Shown here one piece after another: positions 25,557 through 33,957 of a stretch of DNA of 64,000 bases; positions within the stretch are counted from its first letter, which is position 1, and each line of letters opens with the position of its first letter. The notes below the pieces were generated by a model that saw only the letters and a list, made by a program, of their open reading frames with translations, made no database searches and was not told the DNA's origin. The stretch covers positions 1 to 64,000 of the forward strand of contig NZ_FNYY01000011.1 in NCBI RefSeq assembly GCF_900109145.1, read 5' to 3'. The translations under genes were made by a program, and so were the position numbers. Origin of the DNA: Marinovum algicola (GTDB taxonomy: Bacteria; Pseudomonadota; Alphaproteobacteria; Rhodobacterales; Rhodobacteraceae).

Positions 25557-26825
25557 ATGACTGAACAAGCAACACAGCCGAGACGGGTTGCCACAACGAC
25601 GGCCGGTCTGCGCGGCACGAAGTGGGACCCCTCCCGCCTACCAGCCGGCGTCGAGATGACGGCCCATGCCCTGACCACCGCCGACAAGGCCCCGGTCACC
25701 GGCTACCTTTATCGTCGCGGAGGAGAGACGACCGCCGTCTGCCTGATGCACCCGCGTGAGTTCAATGTGACCCAATACCTCGTGCCCGACCTGCTGGAAG
25801 CCGGGGTCGCGGTATGGATCCAGGCACCCCGGTCTCCGGGCAACGACATCCGGCTGGAGCATGAAGGTGCGATCCTCGATCTTGCGGCAGGCCAGGTCCA
25901 TCTGCGCACCAAGCTGGGGTTCGAAAAAACCGTCCTGCAGGGCACGTCCGGTGGCGGTCCGCTGGCGACGTTCTATTGCCAACAGGCAGCGCTCGCGCCC
26001 GAGGAACGCATCGCCCGCTCTCCGGGCGGCAAACCGACGAAGCTCGAGCAGGCCGAAATGCCGGTTCCGGACGGGGTCATCCTGATTTCGGCCCACCTTG
26101 GCCAAGGTGAGCTCTTGTTGCGTTGTATCGACCCCTCGGTAGTCGACGAAGCAGACCCGATGCAGACCGATGCGTCGCTGGACCCGTTCAACCCCGACAA
26201 CGGGTTCCGCCTCGCGCCGGAGTCGTCGACCTACACGCCCGAATTCCTGGAACGCTACCGTGCCGCGCAGGCCGATCGCATCCGGCGCATCGATGCTCAG
26301 GCCAAGGCGCTGCTGAAACGCAAGGCCGAGGCCCGCAAGGCATTTAAGTCCGGCGGCACCCGCGAGGACGCGATCATGGCTGCACGGGCCCCGATCTTTC
26401 AGGTCTGGCGCACTGACGCGGATCCCCGATGTTTCGATCTGTCGCTCGATCCCTCGGATCGCGCCTACGGGACCCTGTGGGGTGCCAACCAGACTGTGTC
26501 GAACTATGGCAGCGTCGGCTTCGCGCGGGTTTGTACACCGGAAAGCTGGCTCTCGAACTGGTCGGCCTTCCACTCCAACGCTTCAATGAAGACATGCGCC
26601 CCGGCGCTCACGCAGCCGGTCCTGATGATCGAATACACCGGCGACAACAGCGTCTTCCCGGCGGAGGCGGATTTCATCTTCGACGCTATCGGGTCCCAGG
26701 ACAAGAAGCGTGCGCGGATCCACGGAAACCATCACGGGCGTCCGGTCGATCCGGACAAGCCTAACGGGCAGATCATCGCCGGAGAGACCATCGCCAGATG
26801 GCTGGGCGATCATGGCTTCGTTTGA
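25557..26825 (+). CDS. Alpha/beta hydrolase, large and atypical
   Basis: A 422-residue alpha/beta hydrolase. The nucleophile elbow is QGTSGGGP with Ser131; a late acid lies near YTGDNSVFPAEAD and a His in RIHGNHHGRP. Between them is a cap insertion of about 170 residues with a charged helix (RRIDAQAKALLKRKAEARKAF), which makes it longer than typical 280-300-residue meta-cleavage or deformylase hydrolases. No signal peptide. In the operon it follows the thioesterase and precedes the transporter. It could hydrolyse the ring-fission product to release maleate or maleamate, a role NicD plays in nicotinate degradation, or an ester precursor. The exact reaction is open. Confidence 0.75.
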   Translation: MTEQATQPRRVATTTAGLRGTKWDPSRLPAGVEMTAHALTTADKAPVTGYLYRRGGETTAVCLMHPREFNVTQYLVPDLLEAGVAVWIQAPRSPGNDIRLEHEGAILDLAAGQVHLRTKLGFEKTVLQGTSGGGPLATFYCQQAALAPEERIARSPGGKPTKLEQAEMPVPDGVILISAHLGQGELLLRCIDPSVVDEADPMQTDASLDPFNPDNGFRLAPESSTYTPEFLERYRAAQADRIRRIDAQAKALLKRKAEARKAFKSGGTREDAIMAARAPIFQVWRTDADPRCFDLSLDPSDRAYGTLWGANQTVSNYGSVGFARVCTPESWLSNWSAFHSNASMKTCAPALTQPVLMIEYTGDNSVFPAEADFIFDAIGSQDKKRARIHGNHHGRPVDPDKPNGQIIAGETIARWLGDHGFV

Positions 26826-26867
26826 CGGGCCGACCCATCAAAAACTTCGGATTTCAGGGAGGAAAAC

Positions 26868-27884
26868 ATGAAAATCCAAGCAAAATCAGCACTGACGGCC
26901 AGTCTTCTGGCCTTGATCGCGGCTCAACCGGCCGCCGCAGAGGACCTTACGATCAAGTTCAGCGCATTCGTCGGAGAGCGGAACCCGATCTTCGCCTGTT
27001 CCATGATCCCGCTTGTCGAGGAGCTTGAGGCCAACCAGGGCACCAAGGTCGAGGTCGAGCGGTACTTTGGCGGCGGCGCCTTCGGCAACCCGGTCCAGCA
27101 ATACGACCAGGCACTGCGCGGGATCACCGACATCTCGTTCGGAATGCTAACCTACACGGAAGGCCTGTTCCCACTGACCGAGATCGTGTCGATGCCCTTC
27201 GTGATGAACGACCACGAAGCGGCGACGCGCGTCCTGAACGAAGTCATCCTGCCGGAATACCTTGGCGAGGAACTCGATGAGGTGAAAATCATCAACCTCT
27301 GGCTCACGTCTCCCTATCAGTTCCATATGCGCGACGAGGTCGCCGATCTGACCGCGCTCAATGGTACGCGGATGCGCGTAGTGGGTCAGGTGCAGGTGCC
27401 TGCGATGGAAGCGCTAGGCGCCCAGGTTGCGGCCTTCCCGGCTCCGGCCACCTACGAGAACCTTCAGAAGGGCGTCATCGACGGCACCGTCGCGACCTGG
27501 ACGACGGCCACCGCCTTCAAGGTCGGTGAGGTCGCCAAACAGCACTACGAACTGAATTTTGGCGGGTCGGTCGGCTTCACGGCCATGAACCTCGAGAGCT
27601 ACAACGCCCTGCCGGATGACGTGAAGGCAATCATCGACGCACATTCGGGTCCCGAGGCCTCGATGAAGGTTGCCAAGTGCTTCACCGCTGTCGACGCCAA
27701 GGCAAAGGCAAAGTGGACCGAGGCCGGGAACACGACCCACGTTGTGCCTGAAGAAACCCGCATGAAGATGAAAGAGGTCATCGCGCCAGTCATCGAAGGC
27801 CATCTCAAGGTGCTCGACGACAAGGGCCTGCCCGCGACCGAAGTCCGCAACAGGATCGACGCGGAGCTTGCCAAGTCAAACTGA
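26868..27884 (+). CDS. dctP: TRAP transporter substrate-binding protein (first transporter)
   Basis: A 338-residue periplasmic DctP-family solute-binding protein with a signal peptide (residues 1-24, ending QPAAAED). It has the family features 'MPFVMNDHEAATRVLNE', 'LTALNGTRMRV' with the Arg that holds the substrate carboxylate, and 'TYENLQKGVIDGTVATWTTA'. It should capture the organic acid used by this catabolic island. GGGAGGAAA precedes the ATG. A stable hairpin follows in the 80-nt gap to dctM and probably raises the binding protein's expression relative to the membrane subunits. Confidence 0.92.
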   Translation: MKIQAKSALTASLLALIAAQPAAAEDLTIKFSAFVGERNPIFACSMIPLVEELEANQGTKVEVERYFGGGAFGNPVQQYDQALRGITDISFGMLTYTEGLFPLTEIVSMPFVMNDHEAATRVLNEVILPEYLGEELDEVKIINLWLTSPYQFHMRDEVADLTALNGTRMRVVGQVQVPAMEALGAQVAAFPAPATYENLQKGVIDGTVATWTTATAFKVGEVAKQHYELNFGGSVGFTAMNLESYNALPDDVKAIIDAHSGPEASMKVAKCFTAVDAKAKAKWTEAGNTTHVVPEETRMKMKEVIAPVIEGHLKVLDDKGLPATEVRNRIDAELAKSN

Positions 27885-27899
27885 TGTGACCTGCCTTCG

Positions 27900-27934
27900 G
27901 CGCCCGGTCCTGTCCCCCCGTGAGGGCCGGGCGC
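27900..27934 (+). promoter_or_regulatory. Intercistronic hairpin after dctP
   Basis: An 11-bp stem GCGCCCGGTCC/GGGCCGGGCGC (one G-U pair) with a 13-nt loop and no U-tract. It is likely to protect the dctP mRNA 3' end or to attenuate transcription. Confidence 0.65.
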
Positions 27935-27964
27935 TTGCATCCAACTCATTGGAAAGTCCCCACC

Positions 27965-29269
27965 ATGAGCAGTGAACTCATCGGCCTGACCGGCATGGCG
28001 ATGCTGATCGTTCTGATCGTCCTGCGGTCCCCGATCGGCCTTGCCCTTTTGTTCGTCGGCATCGGCGGAACCTGGCTCCTCGCCGGGTGGCGCACCGTCG
28101 AATATGTTGGCGCCAATGCCCCCGTCCATGTGCTGACCAGCAATACGCTTTCCGTTCTTCCGCTGTTCCTTGTCATGGGCAATCTCGCCGTTCAGTCCGG
28201 CATGGCAACCTCTCTTTATTCAGCCGCCAGCAAGTTCGTGGGCCATCTGCCCGGTGGTCTCGCGGCCGGAACCATCCTCGCCAGCGGCGGCTTTGGCGCC
28301 ATCTGCGGCTCCTCCCTCGCCACGGTCACCACGGTCACGCGGATCTCGGTCCCCGAGATGCTGCGCTACGGGTATTCGCCGAAACTGGCGGCCGGGTCGG
28401 TCGGTGCGGGTGGCACGCTCGGCATCCTTATCCCGCCATCGCTGATCATGATCATCTATGCCTACCTGACCGAGACGTCGGTCGGCCGCCTGTTCGCCGC
28501 AGGGATGATACCGGGACTCGTCGCCATTGCGCTTTATTGTGGCACGATTTTCCTGTGGGTGACGCTGAAACCCGCGATTGGGCCGCGCCAGCCACGTGCG
28601 ACCTGGGGCGAACGCCTGCGCAGCCTGAAGGACGTACTGGGCGTAGGCCTCGCCTTCGGCATCGTGATGGGCGGGATCTTCGTCGGCTTCTTCTCCCCAA
28701 CCGAGGGCGCGGCTATCGGCGCGGCGGCGGTGCTGTCCATCGGTGTCCTGTCAGGTCAACTGGGTTTCATGGGGATTTTCGCGGCGCTTCGGGATTCTGC
28801 CTATGTCAGCGCAATGATCTTCCTGATGGTCATCGGCGTCGAATTCTTCCAGTTCTTTATGGAGGCATCGCGCGTCCCTTCCGCCATCGTCAGCTTCTTC
28901 ACTGGCCTGGAAGCCCCGCGCCTCGTGGTTCTTCTGATGATCATCGGCATGCTGGTCCTTCTGGGTTGCGTGCTCGACTCGATCGCCATCGTGCTGATCA
29001 TGACGCCGTTCCTCTACCCGATCGTCATGGATCTGGGCTACGACCTCATCTGGTTCGGCATCATCATGGTCATGGTGGTCGAGATCGGCCTGATGACACC
29101 GCCCTTCGGTATCAACGTGTTCGTCATCAACTCGATGGTCCCCCAGATCCGCCTCGGCGAAGCCTTTGCCGGTGTCATGCCCTTTATCGCGGCCGATATC
29201 GTGAGGGTCGCCCTGCTTGTCGCCTTCCCTGCCCTATCGCTCTGGCTTCCCGGTCTTCTGTTCGGATGA
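27965..29269 (+). CDS. dctM: TRAP transporter large membrane subunit (first transporter)
   Basis: A 434-residue DctM subunit with about 12 hydrophobic segments across its length. Typical family blocks are 'SGGFGAICGSSLATVTTV', 'GYSPKLAAGSVGAGGTLGILIPPS' and 'MTPPFGINVFVI'. It forms the sodium-driven channel of the transporter with DctQ. The ATG at 27965 is chosen because the sequence upstream in frame is not membrane-like. Gene order is P-M-Q, and the stop overlaps the dctQ start as ATGA. Confidence 0.93.
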   Translation: MSSELIGLTGMAMLIVLIVLRSPIGLALLFVGIGGTWLLAGWRTVEYVGANAPVHVLTSNTLSVLPLFLVMGNLAVQSGMATSLYSAASKFVGHLPGGLAAGTILASGGFGAICGSSLATVTTVTRISVPEMLRYGYSPKLAAGSVGAGGTLGILIPPSLIMIIYAYLTETSVGRLFAAGMIPGLVAIALYCGTIFLWVTLKPAIGPRQPRATWGERLRSLKDVLGVGLAFGIVMGGIFVGFFSPTEGAAIGAAAVLSIGVLSGQLGFMGIFAALRDSAYVSAMIFLMVIGVEFFQFFMEASRVPSAIVSFFTGLEAPRLVVLLMIIGMLVLLGCVLDSIAIVLIMTPFLYPIVMDLGYDLIWFGIIMVMVVEIGLMTPPFGINVFVINSMVPQIRLGEAFAGVMPFIAADIVRVALLVAFPALSLWLPGLLFG

Positions 29270-29766
29270 GGTTCCCATTGACCAAAACGCTCTCAATTAC
29301 CGTCAATTCTTTGACCTGGGTTGCGATCCTGGCCATCTTCGGCCTGATGTCGATTGTCACATTCGATGTCATCGTCCGGAATCTGGGGATCACCCACGTC
29401 CGGGGGATGATGGACTATGTCTCCGTCCTGCTGCTTCTGGCGGCTGGCGCTACGATCCCGGTAGCCTTTGTCATCAATCGACACCTCGTGGTCGAGCTCG
29501 GCACCTACGCACTGACAGACAAGGCCAAGATGCGGCTCGAGGCGGTTTGGCTGCTACTCGGCGCACCGCTGCTTCTGGCGCTGGCCTGGTTCGTCTGGCA
29601 CGAAGGCGTCTCCCTTGCAGACCGGGGACAAAGGATGGGTACTTTAGGTTGGTCACCCATGGTGTTCCACGGGTTGGTGGCGGCGTCACTGGGGCTGGGC
29701 GGGATGGCGTGCCTGCTGATGGCCGCTGTAAAGGGAGCCGGTATTCGGCTTGGTTTGATCGACTGA
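29266..29766 (+). CDS. dctQ: TRAP transporter small membrane subunit (first transporter)
   Basis: A 166-residue DctQ protein with four predicted membrane helices: about residues 17-35, 50-68, 92-110 and 132-153. It has the family segment 'TFDVIVRNLG' after helix 1. The ATG at 29266 overlaps the dctM stop and gives a protein of normal size. It is the last gene of the operon; the 261 bp up to the RES toxin gene hold no recognisable feature. Confidence 0.9.
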   Translation: MRFPLTKTLSITVNSLTWVAILAIFGLMSIVTFDVIVRNLGITHVRGMMDYVSVLLLLAAGATIPVAFVINRHLVVELGTYALTDKAKMRLEAVWLLLGAPLLLALAWFVWHEGVSLADRGQRMGTLGWSPMVFHGLVAASLGLGGMACLLMAAVKGAGIRLGLID

Positions 29767-30027
29767 AACGCAATCAGGATCTTGGTATGAGGTCCGGGCA
29801 TAGGCTGCGAAGACAGTGGTGTAAGTTCAGGACCAATCGACTTTGGGATTAGCAAGATGCTTCGTCGCAGGGCTTACCCAGCCAAGAAAGATTATCCACG
29901 GCCCCTGGGTCGCTCGTTGGTCATGCCAAAGCTCTTCAGCCAGAACGCTCTGCAAAGTGTTGACCAGTCCCAGAGCGGACTATTGACGCTGTCGCAGAGA
30001 ATGTCCGCAATCCGCCCAATTTTTGAA

Positions 30028-30726
30028 TTATGTCGAAATCGCGTAGACTGCCCTGTCCGACTGGTCTTTGAACATGTCGAGCTTCGTGCCGTCCCAATGA
30101 TAGGTCAGGTGCCGCCCCTGAACGGGTACTCCTGCAACGTCCGGGTAAAATGTTGCCACACAGGTTCCTCCGGAGTTCCGCACCGACGGATAAACGATCC
30201 CATTCGCGCCACCCGCTCGCTGTTCTCGGGCAAAACTCTGTGATCTTGTGTAGTCATCAGGATCGAGAAGTTCGTCAAAACCTTCTCTGACATCCCTCAG
30301 TACAGCGTTGATCGAGCCGATCAATTCGCGCTTGTCCGCAATCCATCCTGGCGCTTCTTTCGTCGCGGCGCAAAAGATTTGGGTGTGGTGCACGGTCTCG
30401 AACAGCGCGGTTTCAAAGCTGTCAGCGGCATAGAATGCGCCAAACGTGCCATCGTGGAACCGTCCTCGGTGGTCTGTGCTCACGTGAACGAAGGGCGCCA
30501 TCAGGTATGACGCGCCCGGACCGCCAACGCGGCGGTCAGCGGGTACGAGATCAAGATTGCCGATGGTCTGGGCCAGCCTTGGGTTGGTCTTGCTCTCGGC
30601 GGACCCCAGAAGGAGCCAGTCCGAAGGATCGGCAATATCCTCGAACAGGTCGATTGGCGGGTAGGCTGAGTTGATCAACCGATAGTATCGGTCCCAAGTG
30701 ATCCGGGTCTCTGGGACAGTCACCAA
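30028..30726 (-). CDS. RES-domain toxin
   Basis: A 232-residue RES-family toxin. The defining residues fall in expected places: Arg in YYRLI (about 15-19), Tyr and Glu in 'FYAADSFETALFE' (about 97-109), and Ser in the C-terminal 'GIVYPSVRNSGG' block. RES toxins degrade or ADP-ribosylate with NAD+ and stop growth until neutralised. The gene overlaps the upstream antitoxin gene by 7 nt in the usual antitoxin-toxin order. Confidence 0.88.
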   Translation of the reverse strand: MVTVPETRITWDRYYRLINSAYPPIDLFEDIADPSDWLLLGSAESKTNPRLAQTIGNLDLVPADRRVGGPGASYLMAPFVHVSTDHRGRFHDGTFGAFYAADSFETALFETVHHTQIFCAATKEAPGWIADKRELIGSINAVLRDVREGFDELLDPDDYTRSQSFAREQRAGGANGIVYPSVRNSGGTCVATFYPDVAGVPVQGRHLTYHWDGTKLDMFKDQSDRAVYAIST

Positions 30727-31133
30727 GGTCCTCGCATCGCGTCCAGATAGCGGCGCACTCGCATGATGTCTGTGATCTGACCGTTCAGCATGATGTCCAG
30801 CGCGGTCGTGCCGCCGAACGCATCATTCGGACGTTTAACCCAGCCATAGCCGCGAGCGGGCTCTTTAAAGAGCAGCCGCAGCGCTTTGTGGATTCCCATC
30901 AGATTGGATAGGCGGGCTGCGGTGTCGATGCCGGCCCGGCCGAGCTCACCAGCTTTCCAGCGGCGGAAAGTGCGTACAGAGATGTCCCCCATGAGCACTG
31001 AGGCTTGTTCGTCGGACAGTCCCCAAAGTTCGGCGAGTTTGACAAATGCTCGCTGCATGGCCTGCACCTCTTCGCCAGAGAATTGGGGCTGCGGAGGAGC
31101 GATATGCGGGTCTATGCGTCGGAGTTCGGGCAT
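30720..31133 (-). CDS. Xre/MbcA/ParS-type antitoxin (DUF2384)
   Basis: A 137-residue antitoxin. An Xre-like HTH spans about residues 35-65 (WGLSDEQASVLMGDISVRTFRRW), followed by the ParS/MbcA toxin-binding domain with 'ARLSNLMGIHKALRLLF' and the C-terminal 'LDIMLNGQITDIMRVRRYL' helix. The ATG at 31133 has AAAGGAGGC upstream, which decides the start over the ATG at 31181. An inverted repeat just upstream is the probable autoregulatory operator. The pair lies between the catabolic island and virB6, where it may stabilise the mobile element. Confidence 0.88.
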   Translation of the reverse strand: MPELRRIDPHIAPPQPQFSGEEVQAMQRAFVKLAELWGLSDEQASVLMGDISVRTFRRWKAGELGRAGIDTAARLSNLMGIHKALRLLFKEPARGYGWVKRPNDAFGGTTALDIMLNGQITDIMRVRRYLDAMRGPW

Positions 31134-31152
31134 CGGCGCCTCCTTTTGGCAT

Positions 31153-31188
31153 TTGACATCTATATGTATATTTGCTGCCAAATGTCAA
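31153..31188. promoter_or_regulatory. Inverted repeat in the toxin-antitoxin promoter
   Basis: TTGACAT at 31153-31159 and ATGTCAA at 31182-31188, 22 nt apart, flank an AT-rich TATATGTATATTT core that probably includes the -10 region. Position and symmetry fit antitoxin autorepression. Confidence 0.6.
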
Positions 31189-31283
31189 GATGACGGCCGA
31201 TCGGGGATTCCGTTCGTGGACCGCTGCTAGGTTGTCCAACGTGGGCTCCATGACCCGCAAACACGTTCGGAGAAAACGTACCT

Positions 31284-32363
31284 CTACCGCTTCCCCAACC
31301 TGCTCAGTCGTGCCAACTGAGCCAACATCCGCGCTCCTGTCCCGGTCGCACCACTACCTGGATGCGGTGAAGGACCCCCGGAAGAATTCGGACGGGCGGG
31401 AAGTGGCTGGACGCCGAGGAATTGACGAGCTCGCAGGGCAGCGTACTCGGCTCCTGTCGCGCCACCAATTGCGTACCTGTTGTAGACCTGCTGGCTTCCA
31501 GCTAACCCGCGGGCGAAGGAATAGCTGCCCCCAAAACCTGCGGTGAGCGCAGGCATCATGATGTTTCCCGACACCGACCTGACGATGAAGGGCGTCGCGA
31601 TGATAAAGCCCTTGGCCATGAGGACCATCATGAAGAAGGGGATCAACGCTCCGATGTTAGATGCGCCCTCCGGATCGCCCAGTTCAGCGAGCAGGGCACG
31701 CGAAACACCCGTGATGGTCGCGAATATTCCGGCAACGACGATCGGATACATCGCGAAAGAGACGAGAGCAGACAGCCAGCGCGCAAAATAGTCTTTCGTG
31801 ACATCGAAAAGGGTCAGGAAAATCATCACCGGAGCGATCCCGATCAACAGGGCGATCATAAGGCGGGAGGCAATGACGATGAAGGCTGCAAGGCCGCCCA
31901 GGATCGAAAGAAGCAGGACGCCCAAGGTGTCCAGCAACGCGCCAGCCATCCAGTTGAGCTCAGAACCCGCTGCGTTGAGGTAATCCCCGAGAGCGGCGAT
32001 GAGTTCGTCGAATTCCTCTGCGAACGTGCCGGAAGGACCAGGCGATCCTCCTCCGACAGAGGCCACCAAGGATCCTGCGATACTGTCGATCCCGTTCAAG
32101 ATCGCGGTGGCAAAAGCGTTGAAATCGACCCAGTTGGTCGCGAAGACCCCGATGAGCCCGATTTTGACTGCTAACCAGAATGCCGTGCGACCGTCCATGG
32201 CGCGGTACTGGTAGATCATGTTCAGGCAGACCAGGACCACGACAAGCGTCGCTCCGAGCACAAGCAGCGTCCCGACCGTCGAGGCCACGGCCCCGAACTG
32301 GGTTTCTGCTACGGTATCCAGGTAACCTTGGGCGGTTTCGACGAAGTACGCGACAACGCTCAT
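31284..32363 (-). CDS. virB6: VirB6 inner-membrane channel protein
   Basis: A 359-residue polytopic protein of the TrbL/VirB6 family, last gene of the virB operon. Hydrophobic segments lie at about residues 28-50, 65-82, 140-180 (two helices), 185-205 and 225-265. Typical family blocks are 'GRTAFWLAVKIGLIG', 'APVMIFLTLFDVTKDYFARWL' and 'FFMMVLMAKGFIIATPF'. The C-terminal 60 residues are Gly/Pro/Ser-rich. It forms part of the inner-membrane channel for the transferred DNA. Its place after virB11 rather than after virB5 differs from the Ti plasmid order. Confidence 0.9.
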   Translation of the reverse strand: MSVVAYFVETAQGYLDTVAETQFGAVASTVGTLLVLGATLVVVLVCLNMIYQYRAMDGRTAFWLAVKIGLIGVFATNWVDFNAFATAILNGIDSIAGSLVASVGGGSPGPSGTFAEEFDELIAALGDYLNAAGSELNWMAGALLDTLGVLLLSILGGLAAFIVIASRLMIALLIGIAPVMIFLTLFDVTKDYFARWLSALVSFAMYPIVVAGIFATITGVSRALLAELGDPEGASNIGALIPFFMMVLMAKGFIIATPFIVRSVSGNIMMPALTAGFGGSYSFARGLAGSQQVYNRYAIGGATGAEYAALRARQFLGVQPLPARPNSSGGPSPHPGSGATGTGARMLAQLARLSRLGKR

Positions 32364-32377
32364 GGTCAGGCCTCCAA

Positions 32378-32782
32378 CTACCAGTTCCGAGCCGCTTCAC
32401 AAATCGGCTTGGCAACCTTCCGGAGCTCGTTCGCTAATCGCCGACTTTCTGAAGTTGCCTCGACGATGTCCCAGTATTCCCCGGTGGCGTACCGGTCCCG
32501 GTACTCGGCCTCGGCCGCATCCCACGGAGGATATCGCGTCGCACATTCACAGCTCTGGGCCTCCACGATGCGCTGCATGCTCTCGGCTCTGTAAATCTGC
32601 TGGATGAGCAACCTCTTGTGGGCATCGCGCGGTCCCATCTGCCTCATCCATTCCGGCTCAGGAGGTTGGTCGGGGCAGACGTCCGGCGTGTTGAGACGCG
32701 TCGGACTTTGACTGCGTTCAGCAATACAGCTCGTGGCGGATGCGATCACTGCCGTAATCAACAAGGGCGCAAAGCGTTTCAT
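32378..32782 (-). CDS. Small putative lipoprotein of the virB operon
   Basis: A 134-residue protein with a short N-terminal signal and a lipobox-like ATSC at residues 16-19, so probably a lipoprotein or secreted protein. The mature part has four further Cys, 'PPEPEWMRQMG' and a helical C-terminal half. It overlaps the next upstream gene by 4 nt and lies 14 nt before virB6. It is not a known VirB subunit; it may be an entry-exclusion or accessory factor, an idea based on its place only. Confidence 0.65.
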   Translation of the reverse strand: MKRFAPLLITAVIASATSCIAERSQSPTRLNTPDVCPDQPPEPEWMRQMGPRDAHKRLLIQQIYRAESMQRIVEAQSCECATRYPPWDAAEAEYRDRYATGEYWDIVEATSESRRLANELRKVAKPICEAARNW

Positions 32783-32970
32783 GGCTTTGCGGACGCTGCA
32801 TCGGGGTCAAGTTCGCGTTTCAAGAATGTCGTATATCCATAGTCGCCTGCTTCTGCGGATATGACTTCCCATCCGTCTGCCCCGTGGTCATTCAGGGTCC
32901 GGCGCATCTTCTCGAAATCCTTTGTTTTCTTCACCTCGAAGAAGAGTATCTCATACTCAAACCGTTTCAT
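32779..32970 (-). CDS. DUF4177-like small protein
   Basis: A 63-residue protein of DUF4177 type: 'FEYEILFFEVKK', a helix 'FEKMRRTLNDHGADGWEVISA' with the family 'GAxGWE' turn, then a last strand 'YTTFLKRE'. The function of DUF4177 is unknown. It overlaps both neighbours by 4 nt and is therefore an integral part of the virB operon. Confidence 0.75.
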   Translation of the reverse strand: MKRFEYEILFFEVKKTKDFEKMRRTLNDHGADGWEVISAEAGDYGYTTFLKRELDPDAASAKP

Positions 32971-33956
32971 GACGTCTGCTTTTCCTCCAACTCTGTTCCT
33001 GGCAAGTAAAACTCGGTGATGCCGCGCTGGCCCTCTTCTCGCCCGGCCTGGATGATCACGTCGATCGAGCTTTCGATGTACTGGACCATGTCCTGGTAGG
33101 TCATCGGGATCTCGGTCTTGAGGGCGGCTATGGCGAGGCGCTGGACGGCGAGCTGCGGGGTTTCCGCATGGAGCGTGGTCATGGACCCGCCATGGCCGGT
33201 GTTGATCGCTTCGAGAAAGGTCATGGCTTCCTTGCCCCGGACTTCGCCTAGGATGATCCGGTCGGGGCGCATCCGCAGGGTCGCGGTCAGGAGGATGTCG
33301 GCGGACTGGAACTCTGCATCGCGGTTGGCGATGAGCGTGACGGCGTTTGGTTGGGCCGGAAGCAGTTCTGCCGCTTCCTCGATTGTGACGATCCGTTCGT
33401 CCGGGCTGACGTAAGACAGGATCTTCCGGGCGGCGACGGTCTTGCCGGTGGAAGTCCCGCCGGAGACGATCATGTTGAGCTTGTTCTCGACGCAGAAGCG
33501 GATGGCGTCGGTGATGACCCCGGAGGCCACGACCTCACGCAGGGTGCGGTTCTTCTGCTGGCGAAGTTCCTCGAGCTTGCGCTCCTGGCCGTAGAGATAG
33601 CGCAGTTCGATCTCCTCGAGCGGCAGGCTGGAGAAGAACCTCAGGGAAATCGACATGCCGGAAATGACGGCCGGAGGCGTGATGACCTGCGCCCGGATCG
33701 GACGCCCGCGATAGGCGATCGAGACCGATACGATCGGCTTGTCCTTGCTCATGGTGGTGTTGGCGCTCGAAGCGATCTGATTGCCGAGGTCGCGCAGCTC
33801 GGTGACGGTCAGGCGGTCGTCCAGTGCCCGCATGAAGCGGTCGCCCTGGAATTCCCCCCAGCAGGAGCCGTCGGGGTTCACGCAGATCTCGATGACGTCG
33901 TCGCGGGCGGCGTCCTTCAGCTTGTCGAGCGAGGCCTGGAGATAGCTGACCGTCAT
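32967..33956 (-). CDS. virB11: VirB11 traffic ATPase
   Basis: A 329-residue hexameric secretion ATPase on the cytoplasmic face. The N-terminal domain spans residues 1-130. Walker A is GGTSTGKT (about 156-163), the Asp box is IVTIEEAAEL, Walker B is RIILGEVRGKEA, and the His box is TGHGGSMTTLHA. All catalytic motifs are intact. The start at ATG 33956 lies 1 nt after the virB10 stop. It energises substrate transfer and pilus assembly with VirB4 and VirD4. Confidence 0.95.
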   Translation of the reverse strand: MTVSYLQASLDKLKDAARDDVIEICVNPDGSCWGEFQGDRFMRALDDRLTVTELRDLGNQIASSANTTMSKDKPIVSVSIAYRGRPIRAQVITPPAVISGMSISLRFFSSLPLEEIELRYLYGQERKLEELRQQKNRTLREVVASGVITDAIRFCVENKLNMIVSGGTSTGKTVAARKILSYVSPDERIVTIEEAAELLPAQPNAVTLIANRDAEFQSADILLTATLRMRPDRIILGEVRGKEAMTFLEAINTGHGGSMTTLHAETPQLAVQRLAIAALKTEIPMTYQDMVQYIESSIDVIIQAGREEGQRGITEFYLPGTELEEKQTS

Positions 33957-33957
33957 C

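Noticed and set aside
28087-29265. Long alternative frame through dctM
   Set aside because: Arg/His-rich out-of-frame translation; only its last part (from 29266) is the real dctQ.
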